Shown here in pieces: positions 29,201 through 44,200 of a stretch of DNA of 64,000 nucleotides. The stretch is from Balanoglossus misakiensis (lineage: Eukaryota; Hemichordata): contig CM082593.2 in NCBI GenBank assembly GCA_040954595.2, forward strand, positions 3,100,001-3,164,000. The letters run 5' to 3'. The notes under the pieces were generated by a model. That model was not told where the DNA came from. It did no database searches and saw only the letters and a list, made by a program, of their open reading frames with translations. The number at the start of each line of letters is the position of its first letter. The first letter of the stretch is position 1. The position numbers and the translations under genes were made by a program.

Positions 29201-32200
29201 ACATTATCATTGTAATTTTTATCATTTTCATAAATCCAATTCATTTCAATATCTACGCTGCGTTTTTTATCTGTCGTGTATAAGAAACATGCAGGAAAAC
29301 TTGGTCATTTTTTTGTCGCGGTTCACTTGGGCAAGTCTGAATACGGAGTGCTCATCAGGAGAGAGAAAGATAAACTCGCTAAAACCGTGTTTTTCCGTCC
29401 GCTTGACCAACCAAGGAGCGAAAAAGTCGTTATTTGGGCCATAATAAAACGTTTTTGTCGTCGAGGAGTGAATAAAGAACGGTCAGATCGTTGCGGTGCA
29501 AACTCTTATTTGCACCGCAGCGGTGCGAACTCTTATTTGCACCGCTGCGGTGCAAATAAGAATTTGCACCGGTGCAAATAAGAATTTGCTGCGGTGCAAA
29601 TAAGAATTTGCACCGCTGCGGTGCAAATAAGATCATGGTAGTTATGCTGTAATATAGTGCGGTAAATTTCCGACTTTTTCGAGTACAAATCCTGGTGGCG
29701 AAGGGTTCAGGAAGACTAGGTTTTTACCTGAAGGTGTCAACTGATGTTGGTTCGAGACCAGTTTTTTTTCTATTTCTTTTTTTTTGTGAGAACTTTTAAC
29801 GACATTATCATTGTAATTTTTATCATTTTCATAAATCCAATTCATTTCAATATCTACGCTGCGTTTTTTATCTGTCGTGTATAAGAAACATGCAGGAAAA
29901 CTTGGTCATTTTTTTTGTCGCGGTTCACTTTGGCAAGTCTGAATACGGAGTGCTCATCAGGAGAGAGAAATATAAACTCGCTAAAACCGTGTTTTTCCGT
30001 CCGCTTGACCAACCAAGGAGCGAAAAAGTCGTTATTTGGGCCATAATAAAACGTTTTTGTCGTCGAGGAGTGAATAAAGAACGGTCAGATCGTTGCGGTG
30101 CAAACTCTTATTTGCACCGCAGCGGTGCGAACTCTTATTTGCACCGCTGCGGTGCAAATAAGAATTTGCACCGCTGCGGTGCAAATAAGATCATGGTAGT
30201 TATGCTGTAATATAGTGCGGTAAATTTCCGACTTTTTCGAGTACAAATCCTGGTGGCGAAGGGTTCAGGAAGGCTAGGTTTTTACCTGAAGGTGTCAACT
30301 GATGTTGGTTCGAGACCACTTATTTTTCCATTTCTTTTTTTTGTGAGAACTTTTAACGACATTATCATTGTAATTTTTATCATTTTCATGAATCCAATTC
30401 ATTTCAATATCTACGCTGCGTTTTTTATCTGTCGTGTATAAGAAACATGCAGGAAAACTTGGTCATTTTTTTTGTCGCGGTTCACTCGGGCAAGTCTGAA
30501 TACGGAGTGCTCATCAGGAGAGAGAAAGATAAACTCGCTAAAACAGTGTCTTTCCGTCCGCTTGACCAACCAAGGAGCGAAAAAGTCGTTATTTGGGCCG
30601 TAATAAAACGTTTTTGTCGTCGAGGAGTGAATAAAGAACGGTCAGATCGTTGCGGTGCAAACTCTTATTTGCACCGCAGCGGTGCGAACTCTTATTTGCA
30701 CCGCTGCGGTGCAAATAAGAATTTGCACCGCTGCGGTGCAAATAAGATCATGGTAGTTATGCTGTAATATAGTGCGGTAAATTTCCGATTTTATCGAGTA
30801 CAAATCCTGGTGGCGAAGGGCTCAGGAAGGCTTTTACCTGAATGTGTCAAAAAATTCTCATTTTTGGATGATTTTCATGAGCTATAACCCATGATTTTTT
30901 CAAAAATCGGCCAAATTTCGAAATTCCGCAAAGTCGAAAAATTCCCATTTTTGGATGATTTTCATGGGCTATAACCCATGGTTTTTATCAAAAAATCACC
31001 AAATTTTGAAAATCCGCAAAGTCGAAAAATTCCCATTTTTGGATGATTTTCATGGGCTATAACCCATGATTTTTTCAAAAATCGGCGAAATTTCCAAATT
31101 CCGCAAAGTCGAAAAATTCCCATTTTTGGATGATTTTCATGGGCTATAACCCATGATTTTTTCAAAAATCACCCAAATTTCCAAATTCCGCAAAGTCGAA
31201 AAATTCCCATTTTTGGATGATTTTCATGGGCTATAACCCATGATTTTTTCAAAAATCGGCCAAATTTCGAAATTCCGCAAAGTCGAAAAATTCCCATCTT
31301 TGGATGATTTTCATGGGCTATAACCCTTGATTTTTTCAAAAATCGGCCAAATTTCGAAATTCCGCAAAGTCGAAAAATTCCCATCTTTGGATGATTTTCA
31401 TGGGCTATAACCCATGGTTTTTATCAAAAAAAAAACAAATTTTGAAAATCCGCGAAGTCGAAAAATTGACATTTCTGGATGATTTTCATGAGCTATAACC
31501 CATGGTTTTTATCAAAAAATCACCAAATTTTGAAAATCCGCGAAGTCGAAAAATTGACATTTCTGGATGATTTTCATGAGCTATAACCCATGGTTTTTAT
31601 CAAAAAATCACCAAATTTTGAAAATCCGCGAAGTCGAAAAATTGACATTTCTGGATGATTTTCATGAGCTATAACCCATGGTTTTTATCAAAAAATCACC
31701 AAATTTTGAAAATCCGCGAAGTCGAAAAATTGACATTTCTGGATTATTTTCATGAGCTATAACCCATGGTTTTTATCAAAAAATCACCAAATTTTGAAAA
31801 TCCGCGAAGTCGAAAAATTGACATTTCTGGATGATTTTCATGAGCTATAACCCATGGTTTTTATCAAAAAATCACCAAATTTTGAAAATCCGCGAAGTCG
31901 AAAAATTGACATTTCTGGATGATTTTCATGGGCTATAACCCATGGTTTTTATCAAAAAATCACCAAATTTTGAAAATCCGCAAAGTCGAAAAATTCCCAT
32001 TTTTGGATGATTTTCATGGGCTATAACCCATGATTTTTTCAAAAATCGGCCAAATTTCCAAATTCCGCAAAGTCGAAAAATTCCCATTTTTGGATGATTT
32101 TCATGGGCTATAACCCATGATTTTTTCAAAAATCGGCGAAATTTCCAAATTCCGCAAAGTCGAAAAATTCCCATTTTTGGATGATTTTCATGGGCTATAA

Positions 32201-35200
32201 CCCATGATTTTTACAAAAATCGGCCAAATTTCCAAATTCCGCAAAGTCGAAAAATTCCCATTTTTGGATGATTTTCATGGGCTATAACCCATGATTTTTT
32301 CAAAAATCGGCCAAATTTCCAAATTCCGCAAAGTCGAAAAATTCCCATTTTTGGATGATTTTCATGGGCTATAACCCATGATTTTTTCAAAAATCGGCCA
32401 AATTTCCAAATTCCGCAAAGTCGAAAAATTCCCATTTTTGGATGATTTTCATGGGCTATAACCCATGATTTTTTCAAAAATCGGCCAAATTTCCAAATTC
32501 CGCTAAGTCGAAAAATTCCCATTTTTGGATGATTTTCATGGGCTATAACCCATGATTTTTTCAAAAATCGGCCAAATTTCCAAATTCCGCAAAGTCGAAA
32601 AATTCCCATTTTTGGATGATTTTCATGGGCTATAACCCATGATTTTTTCAAAAATCGGCCAAATTTCGAAATTCCGCAAAGTCGAAAAATTCCCATCTTT
32701 GGATGATTTTCATGGGCTATAACCCATGGTTTTTATCAAAAAATCACCAAATTTTGAAAATCCGCGAAGTCGAAAAATTGACATTTCTGGATGATTTTCA
32801 TGAGCTATAACCCATGGTTTTTATCAAAAAATCACCAAATTTTGAAAATCCGCGAAGTCGAAAAATTGACATTTCTGGATGATTTTCATGAGCTATAACC
32901 CATGGTTTTTATCAAAAAATCACCAAATTTTGAAAATCCGCGAAGTCGAAAAATTGACATTTCTGGATGATTTTCATGAGCTATAACCCATGGTTTTTAT
33001 CAAAAAATCACCAAATTTTGAAAATCCGCGAAGTCGAAAAATTGACATTTCTGGATGATTTTCATGGGCTATAACCCATGGTTTTTATAAAAAAATCACC
33101 AAATTTTGAAAATCCGCGAAGTCGAAAAATTCCCATTTTTGGATGATTTTCATGGGCTATAACCCATGATTTTTTCAAAAATCGGCCAAATTTCCAAATT
33201 CCGCAAAGTCGAAAAATTCCCATTTTTGGATGATTTTCATGGGCTATAACCCATGATTTTTTCAAAAATCGGCGAAATTTCCAAATTCCGCAAAGTCGAA
33301 AAATTCCCATTTTTGGATGATTTTCATGGGCTATAACCCATGATTTTTTCAAAAATCGGCCAAATTTCCAAATTCCGCAAAGTCGAAAAATTCCCATTTT
33401 TGGATGATTTTCATGGGCTATAACCCATGATTTTTTCAAAAATCGGCCAAATTTCCAAATTCCGCAAAGTCGAAAAATTCCCATTTTTAGATGATTTTCA
33501 TGGGCTATAACCCATGATTTTTTCAAAAATCGGCCAAATTTCCAAATTCCGCAAAGTCGAAAAATTCCCATTTTTGGATGATTTTCATGGGCTATAACCC
33601 ATGATTTTTTCAAAAATCGGCCAAATTTCCAAATTCCGCAAAGTCGAAAAATTCCCATTTTTGGATGATTTTCATGGGCTATAACCCATGATTTTTTCAA
33701 AAATCGGCCAAATTTCAAAATTCCGCAAAGTCGAAAAATTCCCATTTTTGGATGATTTTCATGGGCTATAACCCATGATTTTTTCAAAAATCGGCCAAAT
33801 TTCCAAATTCCGCTAAGTCGAAAAATTCCCATTTTTGGATGATTTTCATGGGCTATAACCCATGATTTTTTCAAAAATCGGCCAAATTTCCAAATTCCGC
33901 AAAGTCGAAAAATTCCCATTTTTGGATGATTTTCATGGGCTATAACCCATGATTTTTTCAAAAATCGGCCAAATTTCGAAATTCCGCAAAGTCGAAAAAT
34001 TCCCATCTTTGGATGATTTTCATGGGCTATAACCCATGGTTTTTATCAAAAAATCACCAAATTTTGAAAATCCGCGAAGTCGAAAAATTGACATTTCTGG
34101 ATGATTTTCATGAGCTATAACCCATGGTTTTTATCAAAAAATCACCAAATTTTGAAAATCCGCGAAGTCGAAAAATTGACATTTCTGGATGATTTTCATG
34201 AGCTATAACCCATGGTTTTTATCAAAAAATCACCAAATTTTGAAAATCCGCGAAGTCGAAAAATTGACATTTCTGGATGATTTTCATGAGCTATAACCCA
34301 TGGTTTTTATCAAAAAATCACCAAATTTTGAAAATCCGCGAAGTCGAAAAATTGACATTTCTGGATGATTTTCATGGGCTATAACCCATGGTTTTTATCA
34401 AAAAATCACCAAATTTTGAAAATCCGCGAAGTCGAAAAATTCCCATTTTTGGATGATTTTCATGGGCCCATGATTTTTTCAAAAATCGGCCAAATTTCCA
34501 AATTCCGCAAAGTCGAAAAATTCCCATTTTTGGATGATTTTCATGGGCTATAACCAATGATTTTTTCAAAAATCGGCGAAATTTCCAAATTCCGCAAAGT
34601 CGAAAAATTCCCATTTTTGGATGATTTTCATGGGCTATAACCCATGATTTTTTCAAAAATCGGCCAAATTTCCAAATTCCGCAAAGTCGAAAAATTCCCA
34701 TTTTTGGATGATTTTCATGGGCTATAACCCATGATTTTTTCAAAAATCGGCCAAATTTCCAAATTCCGCAAAGTCGAAAAATTCCCATTTTTGGATGATT
34801 TTCATGGGCTATAACCCATGATTTTTTCAAAAATCGGCCAAATTTCCAAATTCCGCAAAGTCGAAAAATTCCCATTTTTGGATGATTTTCATGGGCTATA
34901 ACCCATGATTTTTTCAAAAATCGGCCAAATTTCCAAATTCCGCAAAGTCGAAAAATTCCCATTTTTGGATGATTTTCATGGGCTATAACCCATGATTTTT
35001 TCAAAAATCGGCCAAATTTCCAAATTCCGCAAAGTCGAAAAATTCCCATCTTTGGATGATTTTCATGGGCTATAACCCATGGTTTTTATCAAAAAATCAC
35101 CAAATTTTGAAAATCCGCGAAGTCGAAAAATTGACATTTCTGGATGATTTTCATGAGCTATAACCCATGGTTTTTATCAAAAAATCACCAAATTTTGAAA

Positions 35201-38200
35201 ATCCGCGAAGTCGAAAAATTGACATTTCTGGATGATTTTCATGAGCTATAACCCATGGTTTTTATCAAAAAATCACCAAATTTTGAAAATCCGCGAAGTC
35301 GAAAAATTGACATTTCTGGATGATTTTCATGAGCTATAACCCATGGTTTTTATCAAAAAATCACCAAATTTTGAAAATCCGCGAAGTCGAAAAATTGACA
35401 TTTCTGGATGATTTTCATGAGCTATAACCCATGGTTTTTATCAAAAAATCACCAAATTTTGAAAATCCGCGAAGTCGAAAAATTGACATTTCTGGATGAT
35501 TTTCATGAGCTATAACCCATGGTTTTTATCAAAAAATCACCAAATTTTGAAAATCCGCGAAGTCGAAAAATTGACATTTCTGGATGATTTTCATGAGCTA
35601 TAACCCATGGTTTTTATCAAAAAATCACCAAATTTTGAAAATCCGCGAAGTCGAAAAATTGACATTTCTGGATGATTTTCATGAGCTATAACCCATGGTT
35701 TTTATCAAAAAATCACCAAATTTTGAAAATCCGCGAAGTCGAAAAATTGACATTTCTGGATGATTTTCATGAGCTATAACCCATGGTTTTTATCAAAAAA
35801 TCACCAAATTTTGAAAATCCGCGAAGTCGAAAAATTGACATTTCTGGATGATTTTCATGAGCTATAACCCATGGTTTTTATCAAAAAATCACCAAATTTT
35901 GAAAATCCGCGAAGTCGAAAAATTGACATTTCTGGATGATTTTCATGAGCTATAACCCATGGTTTTTATCAAAAAATCACCAAATTTTGAAAATCCGCGA
36001 AGTCGAAAAATTGACATTTCTGGATGATTTTCATGAGCTATAACCCATGGTTTTTATCAAAAAATCACCAAATTTTGAAAATCCGCGAAGTCGAAAAATT
36101 GACATTTCTGGATGATTTTCATGAGCTATAACCCATGGTTTTTATCAAAAAATCACCAAATTTTGAAAATCCGCGAAGTCGAAAAATTGACATTTCTGGA
36201 TGATTTTCATGAGCTATAACCCATGGTTTTTATCAAAAAATCACCAAATTTTGAAAATCCGCGAAGTCGAAAAATTGACATTTCTGGATGATTTTCATGA
36301 GCTATAACCCATGGTTTTTATCAAAAAATCACCAAATTTTGAAAATCCGCGAAGTCGAAAAATTGACATTTCTGGATGATTTTCATGAGCTATAACCCAT
36401 GGTTTTTATCAAAAAATCACCAAATTTTGAAAATCCGCGAAGTCGAAAAATTGACATTTCTGGATGATTTTCATGAGCTATAACCCATGGTTTTTATCAA
36501 AAAATCACCAAATTTTGAAAATCCGCGAAGTCGAAAAATTGACATTTCTGGATGATTTTCATGAGCTATAACCCATGGTTTTTATCAAAAAATCACCAAA
36601 TTTTGAAAATCCGCGAAGTCGAAAAATTGACATTTCTGGATGATTTTCATGAGCTATAACCCATGGTTTTTATCAAAAAATCACCAAATTTTGAAAATCC
36701 GCGAAGTCGAAAAATTGACATTTCTGGATGATTTTCATGAGCTATAACCCATGGTTTTTATCAAAAAATCACCAAATTTTGAAAATCCGCGAAGTCGAAA
36801 AATTGACATTTCTGGATGATTTTCATGAGCTATAACCCATGGTTTTTATCAAAAAATCACCAAATTTTGAAAATCCGCGAAGTCGAAAAATTGACATTTC
36901 TGGATGATTTTCATGAGCTATAACCCATGGTTTTTATCAAAAAATCACCAAATTTTGAAAATCCGCGAAGTCGAAAAATTGACATTTCTGGATGATTTTC
37001 ATGAGCTATAACCCATGGTTTTTATCAAAAAATCACCAAATTTTGAAAATCCGCGAAGTCGAAAAATTGACATTTCTGGATGATTTTCATGAGCTATAAC
37101 CCATGGTTTTTATCAAAAAATCACCAAATTTTGAAAATCCGCGAAGTCGAAAAATTGACATTTCTGGATGATTTTCATGAGCTATAACCCATGGTTTTTA
37201 TCAAAAAATCACCAAATTTTGAAAATCCGCGAAGTCGAAAAATTGACATTTCTGGATGATTTTCATGAGCTATAACCCATGGTTTTTATCAAAAAATCAC
37301 CAAATTTTGAAAATCCGCGAAGTCGAAAAATTGACATTTCTGGATGATTTTCATGAGCTATAACCCATGGTTTTTATCAAAAAATCACCAAATTTTGAAA
37401 ATCCGCGAAGTCGAAAAATTGACATTTCTGGATGATTTTCATGAGCTATAACCCATGGTTTTTATCAAAAAATCACCAAATTTTGAAAATCCGCGAAGTC
37501 GAAAAATTGACATTTCTAGATGATTTTCATGAGCTATAACCCATGGTTTTTATCAAAAAATCACCAAATTTTGAAAATCCGCGAAGTCGAAAAATTGACA
37601 TTTCTGGATGATTTTCATGAGCTATAACCCATGGTTTTTATCAAAAAATCACCAAATTTTGAAAATCCGCGAAGTCGAAAAATTGACATTTCTGGATGAT
37701 TTTCATGAGCTATAACCCATGGTTTTTATCAAAAAATCACCAAATTTTGAAAATCCGCGAAGTCGATAAAAACCATGGGTTATAGCCCATGAAAATCATC
37801 CAGAAATGTCAATTTTTCGACTTCGCGAATTTTCAAAATTTGGTGGTTTTTCGACAAAAACCATGGGTTATAGCCCATGAAAATCATCCAGAAATGTCAA
37901 TTTTTCGACTTCGCGAATTTTCAAAATTTGGTGGTTTTTCGACAAAAAACATGAGTTATAGCCCATGAAAATCATCCAGAAATGTCAATTTTTCGACTTC
38001 GCGAATTTTCAAAATTTGGTGGTTTTTCGACAAAAACCATGGGTTATAGCCCATGAAAATCATCCAGAAATGTCAATTTTTCGACTTCGCGAATTTTCAA
38101 AATTTGGTGGTTTTTCGACAAAAACCATGGGTTATAGCCCATGAAAATCATCCAGAAATGTCAATTTTTCGACTTCGCGAATTTTCAAAATTTGGTGGTT

Positions 38201-41200
38201 TTTCGACAAAAAACATGGGTTATAGCCCATGAAAATCATCCAGAAATGTCAAATTTCGACTTCGCGAATTTTCAAAATTTGGTGGTTTTTCGACAAAAAC
38301 CATGGGTTATAGCCCATGAAAATCATCCAGAAATGTCAATTTTTCGACTTCGCGAATTTTCAAAATTTGGTGGTTTTTCGACAAAAACCATGGGTTATAG
38401 CCCATGAAAATCATCCAGAAATGTCAATTTTTCGACTTCGCGAATTTTCAAAATTTGGTGGTTTTTCGACAAAAACCATGGGTTATAGCCCATGAAAATC
38501 ATCCAGAAATGTCAATTTTTCGACTTCGCGAATTTTCAAAATTTGGTGGTTTTTCGACAAAAACCATGGGTTATAGCCCATGAAAATCATCCAGAAATGT
38601 CAATTTTTCGACTTCGCGAATTTTCAAAATTTGGTGGTTTTTCGACAAAAACCATGGGTTATAGCCCATGAAAATCATCCAGAAATGTCAATTTTTCGAC
38701 TTCGCGAATTTTCAAAATTTGGTGGTTTTTCGACAAAAACCATGGGTTATAGCCCATGAAAATCATCCAGAAATGTCAATTTTTCGACTTCGCGAATTTT
38801 CAAAATTTGGTGGTTTTTCGACAAAAACCATGGGTTATAGCCCATGAAAATCATCCAGAAATGTCAATTTTTCGACTTCGCGAATTTTCAAAATTTGGTG
38901 GTTTTTCGACAAAAACCATGGGTTATAGCCCATGAAAATCTTCCAGAAATGTCAATTTTTCGACTTCGCGAATTTTCAAAATTTGGTGGTTTTTCGACAA
39001 AAACCATGGGTTATAGCCCATGAAAATCATCCAGAAATGTCAATTTTTCGACTTCGCGAATTTTCAAAATTTGGTGGTTTTTCGACAAAAAACATGAGTT
39101 ATAGCCCATGAAAATCATCCAGAAATGTCAATTTTTCGACTTCGCGAATTTTCAAAATTTGGTGGTTTTTCGACAAAAAACATGAGTTATAGCCCATGAA
39201 AATCATCCAGAAATGTCAATTTTTCGACTTCGCGAATTTTCAAAATTTGGTGGTTTTTCGACAAAAACCATGGGTTATAGCCCATGAAAATCATCCAGAA
39301 ATGTCAATTTTTCGACTTCGCGAATTTTCAAAATTTGGTGGTTTTTCGACAAAAACCATGGGTTATAGCCCATGAAAATCATCCAGAAATGTCAATTTTT
39401 CGACTTCGCGAATTTTCAAAATTTGGTGGTTTTTCGACAAAAAACATGAGTTATAGCCCATGAAAATCATCCAGAAATGTCAATTTTTCGACTTCGCGAA
39501 TTTTCAAAATTTGGTGGTTTTTCGACAAAAAACATGAGTTATAGCCCATGAAAATCATCCAGAAATGTCAATTTTTCGACTTCGCGAATTTTCAAAATTT
39601 GGTGGTTTTTCGACAAAAACCATGGGTTATAGCCCATGAAAATCATCCAGAAATGTCAATTTTTCGACTTCGCGAATTTTCAAAATTTGGTGGTTTTTCG
39701 ACAAAAACCATGGGTTATAGCCCATGAAAATCATCCAGAAATGTCAATTTTTCGACTTCGCGAATTTTCAAAATTTGGTGGTTTTTCGACAAAAACCATG
39801 GGTTATAGCCCATGAAAATCATCCAGAAATGTCAATTTTTCGACTTCGCGAATTTTCAAAATTTGGTGGTTTTTCGACAAAAACCATGGGTTATAGCCCA
39901 TGAAAATCATCCAGAAATGTCAATTTTTCGACTTCGCGAATTTTCAAAATTTGGTGGTTTTTCGACAAAAACCATGGGTTACAGCCCATGAAAATCATCC
40001 AGAAATGTCAATTTTTCGACTTCGCGAATTTTCAAAATTTGGTGGTTTTTCGACAAAAACCATGGGTTATAGCCCATGAAAATCATCCAGAAATGTCAAT
40101 TTTTCGACTTTGCGAATTTTCAAAATTTGGTGGTTTTTCGACAAAAACCATGGGTTATAGCCCATGAAAATCATCCAGAAATGTCAATTTTTCGACTTCG
40201 CGAATTTTCAAAATTTGGTGGTTTTTCGACAAAAACCATGGGTTATAGCCCATGAAAATCATCCAGAAATGTCAATTTTTCGACTTCGCGAATTTTCAAA
40301 ATTTGGTGGTTTTTCGACAAAAACCATGGGTTATAGCCCATGAAAATCATCCAGAAATGTCAATTTTTCGACTTCGCGAATTTTCAAAATTTGGTGGTTT
40401 TTCGACAAAAACCATGGGTTATAGCCCATGAAAATCTTCCAGAAATGTCAATTTTTCGACTTCGCGAATTTTCAAAATTTGGTGGTTTTTCGACAAAAAC
40501 CATGGGTTATAGCCCATGAAAATCATCCAGAAATGTCAATTTTTCGACTTCGCGAATTTTCAAAATTTGGTGGTTTTTCGACAAAAAACATGAGTTATAG
40601 CCCATGAAAATCATCCAGAAATGTCAATTTTTCGACTTCGCGAATTTTCAAAATTTGGTGGTTTTTCGACAAAAAACATGAGTTATAGCCCATGAAAATC
40701 ATCCAGAAATGTCAATTTTTCGACTTCGCGAATTTTCAAAATTTGGTGGTTTTTCGACAAAAACCATGGGTTATAGCCCATGAAAATCATCCAGAAATGT
40801 CAATTTTTCGACTTCGCGAATTTTCAAAATTTGGTGGTTTTTCGACAAAAACCATGGGTTATAGCCCATGAAAATCATCCAGAAATGTCAATTTTTCGAC
40901 TTCGCGAATTTTCAAAATTTGGTGGTTTTTCGACAAAAACCATGGGTTATAGCCCATGAAAATCATCCAGAAATGTCAATTTTTCGACTTCGCGAATTTT
41001 CAAAATTTGGTGGTTTTTCGACAAAAACCATGGGTTATAGCCCATGAAAATCATCCAGAAATGTCAATTTTTCGACTTCGCGAATTTTCAAAATTTGGTG
41101 GTTTTTCGACAAAAACCATGGGTTATAGCCCATGAAAATCATCCAGAAATGTCAATTTTTCGACTTCGCGAATTTTCAAAATTTGGTGGTTTTTCGACAA

Positions 41201-44200
41201 AAACCATGGGTTACAGCCCATGAAAATCATCCAGAAATGTCAATTTTTCGACTTCGCGAATTTTCAAAATTTGGTGGTTTTTCGACAAAAACCATGGGTT
41301 ATAGCCCATGAAAATCATCCAGAAATGTCAATTTTTCGACTTTGCGAATTTTCAAAATTTGGTGGTTTTTCGACAAAAACCATGGGTTATAGCCCATGAA
41401 AATCATCCAGAAATGTCAATTTTTCGACTTCGCGAATTTTCAAAATTTGGTGGTTTTTCGACAAAAACCATGGGTTATAGCCCATGAAAATCATCCAGAA
41501 ATGTCAATTTTTCGACTTCGCGAATTTTCAAAATTTGGTGGTTTTTCGACAAAAACCATGGGTTATAGCCCATGAAAATCATCCAGAAATGTCAATTTTT
41601 CGACTTCGCGAATTTTCAAAATTTGGTGGTTTTTCGACAAAAAACATGGGTTATAGCCCATGAAAATCATCCAGAAATGTCAATTTTTCGACTTCGCGAA
41701 TTTTCAAAATTTGGTGGTTTTTCGACAAAAATCATGGGTTATAGCCCATGAAAATCATCCAGTAATGTCAATTTTTCGACTTCGCGAATTTTCAAAATTT
41801 GGTGGTTTTTCGACAAAAACCATGGGTTATAGCCCATGAAAATCATCCAGAAATGTCAATTTTTCGACTTCGCGAATTTTCAAAATTTGGTGGTTTTTCG
41901 ACAAAAACCATGGGTTATAGCCCATGAAAATCATCCAGAAATGTCAATTTTTCGACTTCGCGAATTTTCAAAATTTGGTGGTTTTTCGACAAAAACCATG
42001 GGTTATAGCCCATGAAAATCATCCAGAAATGTCAATTTTTCGACTTCGCGAATTTTCAAAATTTGGTGGTTTTTCGACAAAAGCATGGGTTATAGCCCAT
42101 GAAAATCATCCAGAAATGTCAATTTTTCGACTTCGCGAATTTTCAAAATTTGGTGGTTTTTCGACAAAAACCATGGGTTATAGCCCATGAAAATCATCCA
42201 GAAATGTCAATTTTTCGACTTCGCGAATTTTCAAAATTTGGTGGTTTTTCGACAAAAACCATGGGTTATAGCCCATGAAAATCATCCAGAAATGTCAATT
42301 TTTCGACTTCGCGAATTTTCAAAATTTGGTGGTTTTTCGACAAAAACCATGGGTTATAGCCCATGAAAATCATCCAGAAATGTCAATTTTTCGACTTCGC
42401 GAATTTTCAAAATTTGGTGGTTTTTCGACAAAAACCATGGGTTATAGCCCATGAAAATCATCCAGAAATGTCAATTTTTCGACTTCGCGAATTTTCAAAA
42501 TTTGGTGGTTTTTCGACAAAAACCATGGGTTATAGCCCATGAAAATCATCCAGAAATGTCAATTTTTCGACTTCGCGAATTTTCAAAATTTGGTGGTTTT
42601 TCGACAAAAACCATGGGTTATAGCCCATGAAAATCATCCAGAAATGTCAATTTTTCGACTTCGCGAATTTTCAAAATTTGGTGGTTTTTCGACAAAAACC
42701 ATGGGTTATAGCCCATGAAAATCATCCAGAAATGTCAATTTTTCGACTTCGCGAATTTTCAAAATTTGGTGGTTTTTCGACAAAAACCATGGGTTATAGC
42801 CCATGAAAATCATCCAGAAATGTCAATTTTTCGACTTCGCGAATTTTCAAAATTTGGTGGTTTTTCGACAAAAACCATGGGTTATAGCCCATGAAAATCA
42901 TCCAGAAATGTCAATTTTTCGACTTCGCGAATTTTCAAAATTTGGTGGTTTTTCGACAAAAAACATGGGTTATAGCCCATGAAAATCATCCAGAAATGTC
43001 AATTTTTCGACTTCGCGAATTTTCAAAATTTGGTGGTTTTTCGACAAAAACCATGGGTTATAGCCCATGAAAATCATCCAGAAATGTCAATTTTTCGACT
43101 TCGCGAATTTTCAAAATTTGGTGGTTTTTCGACAAAAACCATGGGTTATAGCCCATGAAAATCATCCAGAAATGTCAATTTTTCGACTTCGCGAATTTTC
43201 AAAATTTGGTGGTTTTTCGACAAAAACCATGGGTTATAGCCCATGAAAATCATCCAGAAATGTCAATTTTTCGACTTCGCGAATTTTCAAAATTTGGTGG
43301 TTTTTCGACAAAAACCATGGGTTATAGCCCATGAAAATCATCCAGAAATGTCAATTTTTCGACTTCGCGAATTTTCAAAATTTGGTGGTTTTTCGACAAA
43401 AACCATGGGTTATAGCCCATGAAAATCATCCAGAAATGTCAATTTTTCGACTTCGCGAATTTTCAAAATTTGGTGGTTTTTCGACAAAAACCATGGGTTA
43501 TAGCCCATGAAAATCATCCAGAAATGTCAATTTTTCGACTTCGAGAATTTTCAAAATTTGGTGGTTTTTCGACAAAAACCATGGGTTATAGCCCATGAAA
43601 ATCATCCAGAAATGTCAATTTTTCGACTTCGCGAATTTTCAAAATTTGTTGGTTTTTCGACAAAAACCATGGGTTATAGCCCATGAAAATCATCCAGAAA
43701 TGTCAATTTTTCGACTTCGCGAATTTTCAAAATTTGGTGGTTTTGCGACAAAAACCATGGGTTATAGCCCATGAAAATCATCCAGAAATGTCAATTTTTC
43801 GACTTCGCGAATTTTCAAAATTTGGTGGTTTTTCGACAAAAACCATGGGTTATAGCCCATGAAAATCATCCAGAAATGTCAATTTTTCGACTTCGCGAAT
43901 TTTCAAAATTTGGTGGTTTTTCGACAAAAACCATGGGTTATAGCCCATGAAAATCATCCAGAAATGTCAATTTTTTGAGTTCGCGAATTTTCAAAATTTG
44001 GTGGTTTTTCGACAAAAACCATGGGTTATAGCCCATGAAAATCATCCAGAAATGTCAATTTTTCGACTTCGCGAATTTTCAAAATTTGGTGGTTTTTCGA
44101 CAAAAACCATGGGTTATAGCCCATGAAAATCATCCAGAAATGTCAATTTTTCGACTTCGCGAATTTTCAAAATTTGGTGGTTTTTCGACAAAAACCATGG

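Noticed and set aside
31169-35049. Long minus-strand open frames (up to 314 codons) in the satellite
   Set aside because: They are made of identical 29-codon repeats created by the 87-bp monomer, are interrupted wherever 88-bp monomers occur, and have no known domain.
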